Shown: positions 1-8,754, numbered from the stretch's first letter. The stretch is DNA of 22,077 bases from Spirochaetaceae bacterium (GCA_031255315.1 JAIRSS010000168.1:1-22077); one strand, 5' to 3'. Program-made: numbers and translations. Notes: a model not told the origin generated them from the letters alone.

Positions 1-147
1 CTCCCCGGCTTCGGCAAACGACGCAAGAGCCTGCAAGCCGCTAATGTCCACCTCGCGGTCGGTGCCCACAAAAGGGACGCCCCGCTTCTCCAACACCAGG
101 GAAAGTTCAGTCCCCAGCATACCCTTATTGCCAATCAGCCAAAGCAC
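1..147 (-). CDS. rfbD: dTDP-4-dehydrorhamnose reductase, N-terminal part (cut by window edge)
   Basis: Only the first 49 codons lie in the window; the gene continues past position 1. The visible protein begins VLWLIGNKGMLGTEL, the Rossmann-type NAD(P)H-binding start of RfbD/RmlD (GxxGxLG pattern), followed by a basic/acidic stretch ending VGTDREVDI, typical of this short-chain dehydrogenase family. The enzyme makes dTDP-L-rhamnose from dTDP-4-dehydro-L-rhamnose in the cytoplasm. The GTG at 147-145 is chosen because it sits directly before the nucleotide-binding strand and overlaps the end of rfbC by 13 bases, a usual arrangement for coupled translation. The identification rests on the N-terminal motif plus the rfbA-rfbC context; the catalytic Tyr-x-x-x-Lys lies outside the window. 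Confidence 0.85.
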   Translation of the reverse strand, partial: MLWLIGNKGMLGTELSLVLEKRGVPFVGTDREVDISGLQALASFAEAGE

Positions 148-668
148 GGCAGCCGCCTGTCCTTTTCGGAAAGGATATATTCGATCCCCAAATCAGGCCA
201 CTCCACACCAACAGCGGGATCATTCCACAGTATCCCGCCTTCATCTTCGGGATGATAAAAATCAGTACACTTATAGGCAAAGACCGCGGATTCGCTCAAA
301 ACTAAAAATCCATGGGCAAACCCAGGGGATATATAAAACTGATTCTGCTTTTCCCCGCTTAATACAAGGCCGTGCCATTTACCCAATGTGGGCGAACCAG
401 GACGTATATCCACCGCGGCATCGAAAACCTCTCCCGCGATGACCCGGACCAGCTTGCCTTGAGGCCGCGTTTTCTGGAAATGAAGGCCCCGAAGAACGCC
501 CCGGGTTGACAGGGACTGATTATCCTGAACAAACGTCATAGTCAGCCCGGCGGCGTTAAAATCCCGCTGAGAGTAGGACTCAAAAAAGTATCCTCTGCTG
601 TCGCCAAAGACCTTCGGCTGTATCTCATAAAGCCCTTCAATAGGGCACGGCTCAACGCTAACAGGCAC
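135..668 (-). CDS. rfbC: dTDP-4-dehydrorhamnose 3,5-epimerase
   Basis: 177 residues, the usual length of RfbC/RmlC. This cupin enzyme epimerises C3 and C5 of dTDP-4-dehydro-6-deoxyglucose in dTDP-L-rhamnose synthesis. Seen in the sequence: the N-terminal DSRGYFFESY, the substrate-loop motif QDNQSLSTRGVLRGLHFQ with the catalytic His63, the cupin strand FYISPGFAHGFLVLSE (His119), and the C-terminal tyrosine region around Y132/Y138 followed by PEDEGGILWNDP. The start codon is GTG at 668-666, 17 bases after the rfbA stop, with a GGGAA ribosome-binding site. A perfect 10-base palindrome (GGAACGTTCC, 670-679) overlaps that site; it may simply be chance. The gene sits in the VanZ-rfbA-rfbC-rfbD operon. 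The product feeds rhamnose into envelope polysaccharide. Confidence 0.95.
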   Translation of the reverse strand: MPVSVEPCPIEGLYEIQPKVFGDSRGYFFESYSQRDFNAAGLTMTFVQDNQSLSTRGVLRGLHFQKTRPQGKLVRVIAGEVFDAAVDIRPGSPTLGKWHGLVLSGEKQNQFYISPGFAHGFLVLSESAVFAYKCTDFYHPEDEGGILWNDPAVGVEWPDLGIEYILSEKDRRLPCFG

Positions 669-685
669 CGGAACGTTCCCAAAAA

Positions 686-1576
686 TTATACAAAAACAAC
701 AAACGGTTCATCGGCGATGTATTTGAGATATTCGCCATATTCGGTTTTATACAACGCCGCCAATTTCAGAAGATCGTCTCTGGAAATCCAGCCGTTGGAA
801 TAGGCGATTTCTTCGATGCATGAAACATACATACCCTGACGCTTTTGTATGGTTGCGATAAAGTTGGCGGCTTCAAGAAGGCCGTCGTATGTACCGGTAT
901 CAAGCCACGCCATACCCCGGCCCAGCACTTCCACAGAAAGCCGCCCCCGCTCCAGGTACGCGTTGTTCACCGCCGTAATCTCAATCTCCCCGCGGGCGGA
1001 CGGTTTTATATTCTTGGCAATCGCCACAACATCATTATCGTAAAAATAAAGGCCCGGCACCGCGTAATGAGACTTGGGATGCGGAGGTTTTTCTTCAACA
1101 GAAAGGACCGTGCCGCCGTCATCAAATTCCACCACGCCATACGCGGCGGGATCTTTAACATAATAACCAAAGACAGCGCCGCCGCCGTTGCCGCTCACCC
1201 GGGCGGCGGCGTTTTTTAGCGTCCGGCTGAAACCGCGCCCGTAAAACACATTGTCCCCCAGAACAAGGGCGCAGGCGTCACCGCCAATAAAAGCATCCCC
1301 CACAATAAAGGCGTCGGCCAAACCCCGGGGACTCTCCTGGACCTGATAGGAAAACCGCATACCCAGCTGATCCCCGGAGCCAAAAAGATCCCGAAACAAC
1401 GGAAGATCCCGGGGGGTGGAAACAACCAGTATTTCCCGTATCCCCGCCAGCATTAATACCGACAGGGGATAATAGATCATGGGCTTGTCATACAAGGGAA
1501 GTATCTGCTTGGAAACCGTCCGGGTTATTGGATAAAGCCGGGTTCCGGCGCCCCCGGCAAGGATTATGCCCTTCAC
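686..1576 (-). CDS. rfbA: Glucose-1-phosphate thymidylyltransferase
   Basis: 296 residues from the GTG at 1576, matching the family length of about 290. It makes dTDP-glucose from dTTP and glucose-1-phosphate, the first step of dTDP-rhamnose synthesis. Visible motifs are the nucleotide-binding signature [17 protein letters not shown] at the very N-terminus, [18 protein letters not shown], the metal-binding Asp in [16 protein letters not shown], and the C-terminal [16 protein letters not shown]. The reading frame stays open upstream of 1576, but those extra 36 codons are low-complexity, non-conserved and lie inside the neighbouring VanZ-like gene. The GTG also forms a GTGA overlap with that gene's stop codon, which strongly implies translational coupling. 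The C-terminus (DEPFVVFV) is slightly unusual but does not affect the call. Confidence 0.95.
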   Translation of the reverse strand: MKGIILAGGAGTRLYPITRTVSKQILPLYDKPMIYYPLSVLMLAGIREILVVSTPRDLPLFRDLFGSGDQLGMRFSYQVQESPRGLADAFIVGDAFIGGDACALVLGDNVFYGRGFSRTLKNAAARVSGNGGGAVFGYYVKDPAAYGVVEFDDGGTVLSVEEKPPHPKSHYAVPGLYFYDNDVVAIAKNIKPSARGEIEITAVNNAYLERGRLSVEVLGRGMAWLDTGTYDGLLEAANFIATIQKRQGMYVSCIEEIAYSNGWISRDDLLKLAALYKTEYGEYLKYIADEPFVVFV

Positions 1577-1995
1577 GCGGCCGCTCCAAACCGGGTTCTG
1601 ATTTTGTCCAGAAGACCGGCGTTGACCCCCGTCATTACCGCCGCCCCCAGGAGAGCGCCAAGGGTGTCCGCAATCCAATCCCAAACATTACAATCACGGC
1701 CCGGAGTGAACCATTGATGAATTTCATCAACAACTCCATAGCCCGAAGCGATGAATACCACCAAAAAGAAAGCCGTGAAACGCCGCGCCTGCCAAAACGC
1801 CGAAGGAATTCCCATGCCTACCGTTACGGCGAGTACAAGATACGCGACAAGATGCTGGAGTTTATCAAAACCGAATACTCCCTTGGGTTGAGGGAGCGTA
1901 CTCTGGGAAGAAAGGAACCATATCCCTCCGGCGACAATCAGAGCCGGAAGTATGGTAATTACTCTGCCTTTCAATGTTTTGGGTTCTTCTTTCAT
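1573..1995 (-). CDS. VanZ-like integral membrane protein
   Basis: 140 residues with four predicted membrane segments (about residues 12-30, 48-66, 73-92 and 107-127). Between segments 3 and 4 lies the hallmark of the VanZ family, [21 protein letters not shown], with the conserved D-E-x-x-Q, P-G-R and following Asp. VanZ was named for low-level teicoplanin resistance in enterococci, but most family members have no known function. Here the gene is first in the rhamnose operon and its stop codon overlaps the rfbA start (GTGA), so a role in envelope glycan or lipid-carrier handling is a reasonable inference only. The ATG at 1995 has no strong ribosome-binding site. No confident promoter was found upstream, although a TTGACA-like hexamer is present near 2035-2040. 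Confidence 0.8.
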   Translation of the reverse strand: MKEEPKTLKGRVITILPALIVAGGIWFLSSQSTLPQPKGVFGFDKLQHLVAYLVLAVTVGMGIPSAFWQARRFTAFFLVVFIASGYGVVDEIHQWFTPGRDCNVWDWIADTLGALLGAAVMTGVNAGLLDKIRTRFGAAA

Positions 1996-2239
1996 TTGGC
2001 TTTAGATGAATTTTTGGACAGGCCGGAACCGCCGTGTCAAACAATCCCAGACATGGAAAATTGGCAGCCTTATACGGGGATAAATTTTCAGGGATAATCC
2101 TCTCCTTACTTTATTAGGATAAATTTTCCCTTATCCATTTCGCCGCCGCGAAATATGACTGCACGCATATATGAATCCAACCGCCGCCGAAACAGGCTTG
2201 CCGGATCCGCAGCTTAAGGCTGCTTGTTATATCAGCAAA

Positions 2240-2268
2240 TTCCAAAACTGAAGTTTCGGAACAGCCTC
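2240..2268. repeat. Degenerate copy of the CCAAAAC palindrome family
   Basis: A 10-base stem with one mismatch (TTCCAAAACT/AGTTTCGGAA, loop of two bases) is followed by cagcctc. The sequence ggaacagcctc matches one arm of the palindromes at 9638-9694 and 17278-17318. The other outer arm is missing, so this looks like a decayed relative. The assignment is by eye from a short match. Confidence 0.4.
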
Positions 2269-2318
2269 ATATCGTCAACAGTACCATAGCGAAAAAAAAA
2301 TAGCAAGAGGGTTTGGAC

Positions 2319-2357
2319 AAGTTGTTCAAAATTTGAACAACTTTTTTTATTTTTTTT
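2319..2357 (+). terminator. Strong intrinsic terminator with no plus-strand gene upstream
   Basis: Perfect 12-base arms AAGTTGTTCAAA (2319-2330) and TTTGAACAACTT (2332-2343) are followed at once by a T-rich run (TTTTTTATTTTTTT). The T tract exists only on the plus-strand side. On the minus strand the next T run is about 18 bases beyond the hairpin. There is no plus-strand coding gene between 1 and 2319 that it could serve. Confidence 0.75.
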
Positions 2358-2380
2358 ATCCCGCCCTTTCCTTGCATCGT

Positions 2381-2456
2381 GGGCCTGTCCCAAAACTAAT
2401 TGACAGTGCGCTAACCTTCCCGGCATAGCCGGGAGTACGGTTTTGGAACAGCGCCC
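2381..2456 (+). repeat. MITE-like palindromic element, copy A
   Basis: The outer arms GGGCCTGTCCCAAAAC (2381-2396) and GTTTTGGAACAGCGCCC (2440-2456) are imperfect inverted repeats, with one mismatch and one indel. The left arm runs on into TAATTGAC, and the right arm is preceded by GTACG. Both extensions recur in copy B at 9638-9694 in the opposite orientation. The centre differs from copy B and carries its own perfect 7-base hairpin (TCCCGGC ata GCCGGGA, 2418-2434). No coding capacity and no clear target-site duplication. Confidence 0.65.
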
Positions 2457-2734
2457 CTATAGACCGGTAATTTCGAATGCAACCACCGGCCAGCCTAGAC
2501 CCTCACGGTCATAAAGAGGAAACATCGCCAGGATACCCATCGTTACAACCGGGGATGCCCATTATTGCGGGGGTGGGGTAATTTACCGGGCGAAACAATC
2601 CGGCAAAGCGGCTGTCTCCTCCAGTTTGCCCGTTTAGTCCGTGTCCGTTCCTGCCATCTTATGGTATTTTGAATTCGGAATTGCTGTCTATAGGCCGCCT
2701 TGCATTGCAAGAACAATCCGGTTATCGTCAGGAT

Positions 2735-3580
2735 ATGAAAATTTTTGAAGCTGTCATCCTGGGGGCGGTCCAGGGTGTCACCGAATTCTTGCCGGTGAGC
2801 AGTTCCGGCCATCTGGTTTTGGTACAGCGGATTTTCGGGGTTTCCGAGCCGGCCCTGTTCTTCGATACCATGGTCCATGTGGGTACTCTGGCGGCGGTGT
2901 TTGTCGTTTTATGGAAGGATATTTGGGGTATCCTGCGCAGACCGGTTCAGCCGGCGACGGGCTTCCTCATTCTGGCGACGCTTCCCACCGTTGCGGCGGC
3001 GCTGATCTTCAAAGACGGTATAGAGCGGGCTTTCGCGTCCGGGGGGGGCCTGGGTTTCGCTTTTCTCTTTACCGCTGCGGCGCTGCTGGTTTCGTGGCGG
3101 CTGTCCAGGCGGCCCTACCCGGCGGGCCGCGCTGCCGGAACGTCGAATGCCGCCGGCAAGACGGGAATCCTGCCGACGGGGGCTATGGACTGGCTCGACG
3201 CCCTGGTCATCGGCCTCTGTCAGGCGGTCGCTGTTGTCCCCGGAATTTCCCGGTCGGGCCTGACTCTTTCGGGAGCGCTCTCCCGGAAAATGGACCGGGA
3301 TGTGGCGGCGCGGTTCTCGTTCCTCCTGTCCATCCCTGCCATACTGGGCGCTCTGGTATTGCAGATCAAAGACCTGGCGGGCAGAGGGGGCGAAGGGGGC
3401 AATATTGGCGTGGGAGCGGTAGTGGCGGGCGCCGTTACGGCGGCTGTCGTCGGGTTCTTTGCGGTAAAATTTATGCTGAAAATCGTGCGCGAAAAGTCGC
3501 TCTGGGGGTTCGCTATCTATGTAGCGGTCCTGGGCGTTCTGGTATTGGCGGACCAGGGGGGAACTCATTTCTTTTTTTAG
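2735..3580 (+). CDS. uppP: Undecaprenyl-diphosphatase (UppP/BacA)
   Basis: 281 residues from the ATG at 2735. This membrane phosphatase recycles undecaprenyl pyrophosphate to the monophosphate carrier used for peptidoglycan and other envelope glycans; excess enzyme gives bacitracin resistance. Both family signatures are present: QGVTEFLPVSSSGH (Q13, E17, S23, H26) and VVPGISRSGLTLSGAL (R173). About eight hydrophobic segments are visible, with a polar loop at about residues 124-150 that is somewhat longer than usual. The frame stays open upstream to a TTG at 2669, but the extra residues are not family-like, and residue 1 of the shorter form (MKIFEAVILG) matches the typical UppP start. An AGGA lies very close to this ATG, so the ribosome-binding site is weak. 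Confidence 0.93.
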   Translation: MKIFEAVILGAVQGVTEFLPVSSSGHLVLVQRIFGVSEPALFFDTMVHVGTLAAVFVVLWKDIWGILRRPVQPATGFLILATLPTVAAALIFKDGIERAFASGGGLGFAFLFTAAALLVSWRLSRRPYPAGRAAGTSNAAGKTGILPTGAMDWLDALVIGLCQAVAVVPGISRSGLTLSGALSRKMDRDVAARFSFLLSIPAILGALVLQIKDLAGRGGEGGNIGVGAVVAGAVTAAVVGFFAVKFMLKIVREKSLWGFAIYVAVLGVLVLADQGGTHFFF

Positions 3581-3742
3581 CCCAGGGGAGTAAGCGGCGT
3601 CATTGCCGGGGCTGCGTATCTTGTTCTCCCTACCGGGTCCTGGGGGTTTATACGGGCATACGGTAAGCGATGAGTATTTCCCAAAAGCGGAAGTTTTTTT
3701 GGAAGCCTCTGAATTATAAAGAAACTCTAAATATAAGGAAAA

Positions 3743-6700
3743 ATGATGCAATTCAAGCGGTTGTTTACGGATCTAACATACGGGCCGTACCATACCATCG
3801 TTTTCGAGAAACGGCGGAGCGAAATCCGCAACCCTGATGGGAAAGTGATCTTTGAGGAAGACACGGTGATTGTTCCGGCTTTCTGGAGCCAGATTGCCAC
3901 GGATATTATCGCCCAAAAGTATTTTCGCAAGGCGGGGGTGCCGGCGGACAAGATGTACGCATGGAAAGCGTGGGCGGCTTGCGGGGACGCCCCTTCTGCG
4001 GAGGATGAGGGGCTTCCTGAAGACGGGGCGGAGCATGACGCCCGGCAGGTTTTCCACAGGCTGGCCTATACGTGGATGGACTGGGGCCGGGAAAACGGGT
4101 ATTTCGATAGTGAAGCGGACGCCCGCGCGTTCTACGACGAAACCTGCTATATGCTGGCCTTCCGGATTGCGGCGCCCAACAGCCCCCAGTGGTTCAATAC
4201 CGGGCTTTACGCGGTCTACGGCATAGACGGGCCGGCTCAGGGGCATTATTACTTTGACGCGGCCGACGGGCAGCTTAAAAAGTCGGACAGCGCGTATAAA
4301 CGGCCGCAGCCCCACGCGTGTCTTCCCGCCCATGTTCTGGTCGGCGCTCCCGGGGGGCCGGTTTCTATCGGCAGCCTGGTGGAGCGGAACGCGGTTGGGG
4401 CCAGGGTGTACGATAAGGACGGAACCACCGCGATTGTGGCGGTCCGAGAAAACGGCGTTAAACCGGTACTCCGGGTAACGCTTAAAAACGGCGGCGTTCT
4501 GGAAGCGACGGCGGATCACCGGGTGCTGGCCTGCGCCGGCGGAGCGGAGGACGGCGGCCCTCAATGGATAGAGGCGGGGAACCTGCGGGACGGCATGAGG
4601 GTGGTCCGGATCGTTCCCCCCCCGTCCGGGGCGTCGGGAACGGAGAGCCCCGTCCGCCATTATGAGCCGGTTACGGGCATAGAACCCGCGGGTGAACTGC
4701 CGGTATACGATATTCAGACCGAAAGCGGCAATTTCCTGGCCAATGGTGTGGTAGTTCACAACTGCTTCATCCTTTCTATTGAGGATGATCTGGTGAACGA
4801 CGGCGGCATCATGGACCTGGTAACCCGTGAGGCGCGGCTTTTTAAATACGGGTCCGGCACGGGATCCAACTTTTCCCGGATCCGGGCGCTGAACGAACGC
4901 TTGTCCGGGGGCGGAGTGTCTTCGGGCCTGCTTTCTTTCCTGAAGATAGGGGATCGATCCGCTTCGGCAATCAAATCGGGAGGGACGACCCGGCGGGCGG
5001 CGAAGATGGTAACCCTGGATGCGGATCATCCTGATGTGGAGAAGTACATCAGTTGGAAGGCTGAAGAGGAGCATAAGGTTGCTTCTATGGTCATCGGATC
5101 GGCCATTGTGAGGAAGCGCGTTGAGGCGGTCAAAAAGGCTCTGGCCGCGTTCCGGGGGCCCGACGCGGACCGGTTCAACGCCGAAAAAAATCATGACCTT
5201 GCGGAGGCGCTCAGGAACGCCCTGGAGGACGCGGTTCCCCCGGCATATCTCTACCAACTGCTCAGGCGGCTGGAGCAGGGGGACTCCGAGGTAAATCCTA
5301 CGGTGTTCACGACCGGCTGGGATGACGAGGCGTATAACACGGTTTCAGGGCAGTCTTCTAACAACAGCCTTCGGGTAACCGATGATTTCATGAGGGCGGT
5401 TCTGGACGACGCGGACTGGCCCCTTACGGGCAGGGTTACGGGCGAGACCGAAAAGACTGTTAAGGCCCGCAGGATTTGGGATCAGGCGGCCCGGAGCGCC
5501 TGGCAGTGCGCGGATCCGGGGCTTCAGTACCACACCACCATCAACGACTGGCATACCTGCCCGGCGGGCGGCGATATTCGGGCTTCCAATCCCTGTTCCG
5601 AATACATGTTCCTGGACGATACGGCGTGTAATCTGGCTTCCATCAATCTGGCGGCCTTTTATGACCGGAACAGCAAGATCTTCGATATTGAAGGTTATCT
5701 CCACGCGGTCAGAATATGGACGACCATCCTTGAAATTTCCGTGGTAATGGCCCAGTTCCCCGCGCCCCGGATCGCCCGGCTTTCCTACGAGTACCGGACC
5801 CTGGGGCTGGGTTTCGCCAATCTGGGAAGCCTTCTTATGGTGATGGGCCTGGCCTATGATTCCCGCGAGGGACGGGCGGTTGCCGGCGCGCTGTCGGCCG
5901 TCTTGTCCGGGGAAGCCTACGCCCAATCCGCCCGCATGGCCGCGGAGCTTGGCCCTTTCCCCCGGTACGGCGACAACCGGGATCGTATGCTCCTGGTGAT
6001 ACGCAACCACCGCCGGGCGGCCTACAATGTTCCCGCCAGTGAATACGAAGGGGTTCATACCCCGCCAAAGGGAATAGACGCCGCCTGCTGTCCGGCTGCC
6101 CTGCTGGAAGCCGCCCGTTCCGCGTGGGACCGGGCGCTGGAACTGGGGGGGGCCCACGGGTACCGGAACGCCCAGATCAGCGCCATCGCCCCCACGGGGA
6201 CCATCGGCCTTCTCATGGACTGCGATACCACCGGGGTAGAGCCTGATTTCGCGCTGGTCAAGTTCAAAAAGCTGGCCGGCGGCGGCTATTTCAAGATCAT
6301 CAATCAATCCGTTCCCCCGGCTTTGGAAAACCTGGGCTACAGCCCGGAGGCTGTTGAAAACATCACCGCGTACGCCACAGGCCGGAAAACCCTGGCCGGA
6401 GCGCCGGGGATCAACCACGAAACCCTGAAAGACCGGGGGTTCACCCCGGAGGCCCTTACCGCGGTCGAGGAGGCGGTGGGAAACAGCCTCAATCTGGAGG
6501 GGGTATTCAACCCGTGGGTTCTTGGGCGGGACTTTGTGGAAACGGCCCTCGCCGTGCCGGAGGCCGTATGGTCCCAGCCGGGATTCAGCCTTCTCGAAGC
6601 GCTGGGGTTCACCGGCGAGGAAATCCGGGCGGCGGAACAGTACGCCTGCGGGACCATGGGCCTCGAAGGAGCGCCGGGGCTTAAACAGGAACACTACAGC

Positions 6701-7738
6701 GTGTTTGACACCGCCACGCCTTCGGGCAAAAACGGTACGCGGTCTATTCCCTGGAAGGCCCATATCGGTATGATGGCGGCAGTGCAGCCTTTTATTTCCG
6801 GGGCTATCTCCAAGACTATCAATATGCCCAACAGCGCCGGGTACGAAGACGTGAAGGGGGCGTATATGCTGGCCTGGAAAAGCGCCCTCAAAGCGGTGGC
6901 CCTGTACCGCGACGGGTCCAAACTCTCCCAGCCGCTGTCTTCTTTCGCGCCGGGTACGGACCCCCTGGCGGACACCATTCTGGCGGTAGAACGGACGCTG
7001 AACGCCCCCGGGCCGGACACATCGGCGTCCGGAGAATACGCGCCGGACCGCGCAAGTCAGGCGAAAGTCAGGCGGCCCCTTCCCAACCGGCGGAACGGCT
7101 ATACCCAAAAGGCCAAGATAGGCGGCCATTCCATCTTCATCCGCACCGGCGAATACGCCGACGGCGCTTTGGGGGAAATCTTTCTGGACATGCACAAGGA
7201 AGGCGCGGCGTTCCGGAGCCTTCTGAACAGCTTTGCCATAGCCGTCTCTTTGGGCCTTCAGTACGGAGTGCCCCTTGAAGAATACGTGGACGCTTTTACC
7301 TTTTCCAAGTTTGAACCCAACGGCATGGTCCGGGGCCACGAGTACGTGAAAATGGCCACCAGCGTCATTGATTACATTTTCCGGGACTTGGCCATCAGCT
7401 ACCTTAAACGGACGGATTTGGGGCAGGTCAAGCCCGAAGACCTTACCGCCACGGGGACGAAGGATGAACTGGGGAGTATGCCCATCGGAGCGGCGCATTC
7501 CCGGCCTCACGCCAAAGCCGGGCATACGCCGCCGGGCGGGGTTCCGGCTCCCGGCGCGGCTGCGGGGGCTGGACCGGCTGTGGACGTCCCGGCCCTCTCT
7601 GGCGCGGACCGCATCGCCCAGGCGAAGATCAAAGGCTATGAAGGGGACCCCTGCCCCGCCTGCGGCTCCTTCACCCTTGTACGGAACGGAACGTGTATGA
7701 AATGCGATACCTGTGGTGGGACTACGGGATGTAGCTAG
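3743..7738 (+). CDS. nrdJ: Adenosylcobalamin-dependent (class II) ribonucleotide reductase with an in-frame intein
   Basis: 1331 residues as encoded, 1183 after removal of the 148-residue intein, which fits long bacterial NrdJ proteins. It reduces ribonucleotides to deoxyribonucleotides using a B12-generated thiyl radical, without oxygen. Visible features: an N-terminal region with [12 protein letters not shown]; the redox cysteine in [14 protein letters not shown] (split by the intein); [12 protein letters not shown]; the catalytic NPCSEY (N616, C618, E620) with the partner cysteine in ACNLASINL (C629); the loop [15 protein letters not shown]; and a C-terminal cysteine-rich tail (C1304, C1307, C1318, C1321, C1324, C1330) for thioredoxin-type re-reduction. 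Two adjacent ATGs exist (3743, 3746); AAGGA at 3735-3739 suits the second slightly better. No NrdR box or cobalamin riboswitch was recognised upstream. The long opposite-strand open frames are by-products of codon bias. Confidence 0.96.
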   Translation: MMQFKRLFTDLTYGPYHTIVFEKRRSEIRNPDGKVIFEEDTVIVPAFWSQIATDIIAQKYFRKAGVPADKMYAWKAWAACGDAPSAEDEGLPEDGAEHDARQVFHRLAYTWMDWGRENGYFDSEADARAFYDETCYMLAFRIAAPNSPQWFNTGLYAVYGIDGPAQGHYYFDAADGQLKKSDSAYKRPQPHACLPAHVLVGAPGGPVSIGSLVERNAVGARVYDKDGTTAIVAVRENGVKPVLRVTLKNGGVLEATADHRVLACAGGAEDGGPQWIEAGNLRDGMRVVRIVPPPSGASGTESPVRHYEPVTGIEPAGELPVYDIQTESGNFLANGVVVHNCFILSIEDDLVNDGGIMDLVTREARLFKYGSGTGSNFSRIRALNERLSGGGVSSGLLSFLKIGDRSASAIKSGGTTRRAAKMVTLDADHPDVEKYISWKAEEEHKVASMVIGSAIVRKRVEAVKKALAAFRGPDADRFNAEKNHDLAEALRNALEDAVPPAYLYQLLRRLEQGDSEVNPTVFTTGWDDEAYNTVSGQSSNNSLRVTDDFMRAVLDDADWPLTGRVTGETEKTVKARRIWDQAARSAWQCADPGLQYHTTINDWHTCPAGGDIRASNPCSEYMFLDDTACNLASINLAAFYDRNSKIFDIEGYLHAVRIWTTILEISVVMAQFPAPRIARLSYEYRTLGLGFANLGSLLMVMGLAYDSREGRAVAGALSAVLSGEAYAQSARMAAELGPFPRYGDNRDRMLLVIRNHRRAAYNVPASEYEGVHTPPKGIDAACCPAALLEAARSAWDRALELGGAHGYRNAQISAIAPTGTIGLLMDCDTTGVEPDFALVKFKKLAGGGYFKIINQSVPPALENLGYSPEAVENITAYATGRKTLAGAPGINHETLKDRGFTPEALTAVEEAVGNSLNLEGVFNPWVLGRDFVETALAVPEAVWSQPGFSLLEALGFTGEEIRAAEQYACGTMGLEGAPGLKQEHYSVFDTATPSGKNGTRSIPWKAHIGMMAAVQPFISGAISKTINMPNSAGYEDVKGAYMLAWKSALKAVALYRDGSKLSQPLSSFAPGTDPLADTILAVERTLNAPGPDTSASGEYAPDRASQAKVRRPLPNRRNGYTQKAKIGGHSIFIRTGEYADGALGEIFLDMHKEGAAFRSLLNSFAIAVSLGLQYGVPLEEYVDAFTFSKFEPNGMVRGHEYVKMATSVIDYIFRDLAISYLKRTDLGQVKPEDLTATGTKDELGSMPIGAAHSRPHAKAGHTPPGGVPAPGAAAGAGPAVDVPALSGADRIAQAKIKGYEGDPCPACGSFTLVRNGTCMKCDTCGGTTGCS
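4319..4762 (+). other. Mini-intein within NrdJ (residues 193-340, no homing endonuclease)
   Basis: The NrdJ consensus [14 protein letters not shown] is broken between Ala192 and Cys341 by 148 residues that look like a complete Hint splicing domain. Block A starts with the nucleophile Cys193 ([12 protein letters not shown]). Block B is [14 protein letters not shown], with the T256-x-x-H259 pair. Block F is [15 protein letters not shown], with Asp323. Block G is VVVHN, with His339 and terminal Asn340, followed by the extein nucleophile Cys341. All residues needed for class 1 protein splicing are therefore present. The space between blocks B and F is only about 60 residues, with no room for a LAGLIDADG or HNH endonuclease. 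The length is close to the smallest known inteins, such as the roughly 134-residue one in the Methanothermobacter RIR1 protein. Splicing would restore an uninterrupted active-site cysteine. Confidence 0.95.
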
Positions 7739-7798
7739 ATATGTCCAGGTGTCGCACGACACCTGTGGCGGAACTACGGGATGCAGCTAGATATGTCC
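7706..7798 (+). repeat. Duplicated 3' end of nrdJ with a hairpin between the copies
   Basis: Two copies of the last ten nrdJ codons plus the stop and the following atatgtcc lie 52 bases apart (7706-7746 and 7758-7798). They differ at four positions, all synonymous third positions (GAT/GAC, GGT/GGC, GGG/GGA, TGT/TGC). The second copy could still encode [14 protein letters not shown], but in a frame not continuous with nrdJ. A perfect inverted repeat (CAGGTGTCG/CGACACCTG, 7746-7754 and 7757-7765) straddles the junction. It has no T run, so it is a poor terminator. Confidence 0.85.
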
Positions 7799-7936
7799 CC
7801 AGATTGAAACGGCTCATATCCAGTTCGCGGACGCGATTACGGCGTTCCGGCTGTTCGCAAAATCCGGGCCGGATTCGCCGCAATGACTTGTAGTAAAGAC
7901 TGTTCAGCGGGACGGCGGGAACCACGCGGTATGGGT

Positions 7937-8623
7937 CTACGCCATATCCCGTAAATCCTGCCGGCTGTCAATGTCCAACAGGGGACGGGCTGAGGGAAGT
8001 TCCACCGGGATGATGCGGCCGGAATGCCGATGTTTGATATGTTTCGGCGTTTCGCCTTCTTCCAGCGTAAGGAGTTCGTTCCGAAAGAAATCTGAAAAAA
8101 CAGCGGGATTGCCCGGCTTCCCGTGAAACCGGGCTTCAGCGATGCAGCCCGGCCGCCGGGCGTCTAAGACGCGCTGAACCGTTGCGGCGTTAAGAAACGG
8201 CTGATCGCAGGGGAAGAACGCATAGTAGGCATTTCCGGCCCCGGACGGGGCTGGACACGAGGCGGCCTGGAGAGCCGCCGCCACCCCCAGGCGCACGCTT
8301 TCCCGGCGGCCTTTTTCCGGAGCGTTGTTGCGGATAACTTCAAGCGGCGGCCCGTCCGGCGCAGCCGCCTCAGATGCCAGGGCGGCGACTCGCCCGTCAG
8401 CGCAGACGAAAAAAACCCCTCTCCAGACCTTCATGCTCAGAACGAGGTCCAGGGTATGCCGCGCCAGCGGCATACCCTGGAAGGGAACAAGCAGCTTGTT
8501 TTCATCGCCGAACCGCCGGGAAAATCCCGACGCCAGCAGGATAGCAAAGAGCGCATCTTCCAGCGCCGCCGATGATCCGCAACGGTCTTCGGTAATGGCC
8601 GATACGAAATTTATGCTGTTCAT
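7937..8623 (-). CDS. MocA/MobA-like nucleotidyltransferase
   Basis: 228 residues. It is a GT-A-fold NTP transferase of the molybdenum-cofactor cytidylyltransferase/MobA-like group. The N-terminal nucleotide-binding motif reads AILLASGFSRRFGDENKLL (residues 27-45; family consensus LAAGxSxRMGxxK), with Lys43 in the expected place. The middle carries the metal-binding FFPCDQPFL. The C-terminal half has GKPGNPAVF, a feature of MocA-type proteins that act for molybdenum hydroxylases. Here the gene stands alone and no xanthine-dehydrogenase-like gene is in the window, so the substrate cannot be fixed. The ATG at 8623 follows a GGGGGTG ribosome-binding site. An N-terminal extension of about 25 residues precedes the motif; it looks non-conserved. 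Confidence 0.75.
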   Translation of the reverse strand: MNSINFVSAITEDRCGSSAALEDALFAILLASGFSRRFGDENKLLVPFQGMPLARHTLDLVLSMKVWRGVFFVCADGRVAALASEAAAPDGPPLEVIRNNAPEKGRRESVRLGVAAALQAASCPAPSGAGNAYYAFFPCDQPFLNAATVQRVLDARRPGCIAEARFHGKPGNPAVFSDFFRNELLTLEEGETPKHIKHRHSGRIIPVELPSARPLLDIDSRQDLRDMA

Positions 8624-8658
8624 ATACGCACCCCCGGACGTGTACTTCCGCGTCTGGA

Positions 8659-8664
8659 ATTATA
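8659..8664 (-). promoter_or_regulatory. Possible -10 box for the MocA-like gene
   Basis: A perfect TATAAT on the minus strand lies 35 bases before the ATG at 8623. No good -35 hexamer is visible at 16-18 bases, and there is no TG extension, so this is only a candidate. Confidence 0.3.
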
Positions 8665-8754
8665 CCCGAATTCTCCTGAGTGTTTCTTCCCGGCTTCCTT
8701 CTTTCCCCTTGTTCCTCAGCCGCTTATACAGGTCCGGCGGCGGCCCGGCGCGGC

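Larger units (their letters stand above)
1996..2734. other. 739-base non-coding region between divergent VanZ-like gene and uppP
   Basis: No open frame here resembles a known protein. It contains a plus-strand intrinsic terminator (2319-2357), a MITE-like palindrome (2381-2456), and a degenerate hairpin related to the same family (TTCCAAAACT at 2240-2249 with AGTTTCGGAA at 2252-2261, followed by cagcctc). It also has two direct copies of GGATAAATTTTC near 2079 and 2119, the second of which can pair with a following TTATCC. The promoters of both flanking genes must lie here, but I cannot place either one with confidence. The 2457-2734 part shows nothing else clear. Confidence 0.7.

Noticed and set aside
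2457..2540. A 27-codon minus-strand frame (MGILAMFPLYDREGLGWPVV...) ending right at the border of the 2381-2456 repeat.
   Set aside because: It reads somewhat like real protein and could be a gene remnant, but it is too short, has no ribosome-binding site, and I recognise no family.
3581..3742. Possible riboswitch or NrdR site upstream of nrdJ.
   Set aside because: The 160-base gap shows no cobalamin-riboswitch conserved boxes and no paired NrdR-type palindromes. Only a weak TATAAA without a -35 is visible.
3773..7762. Very long open frames on the minus strand opposite nrdJ (494 and 805 codons).
   Set aside because: They mirror a GC-rich, strongly codon-biased gene on the plus strand. Their translations show no family motifs and are rich in Arg, Gly and Pro, and nrdJ is unmistakable.
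7722..7925. A 67-codon minus-strand frame across the duplicated nrdJ tail.
   Set aside because: Its internal similarity (DISSYIP, GTYLAAS) only reflects the nucleotide duplication read in reverse.
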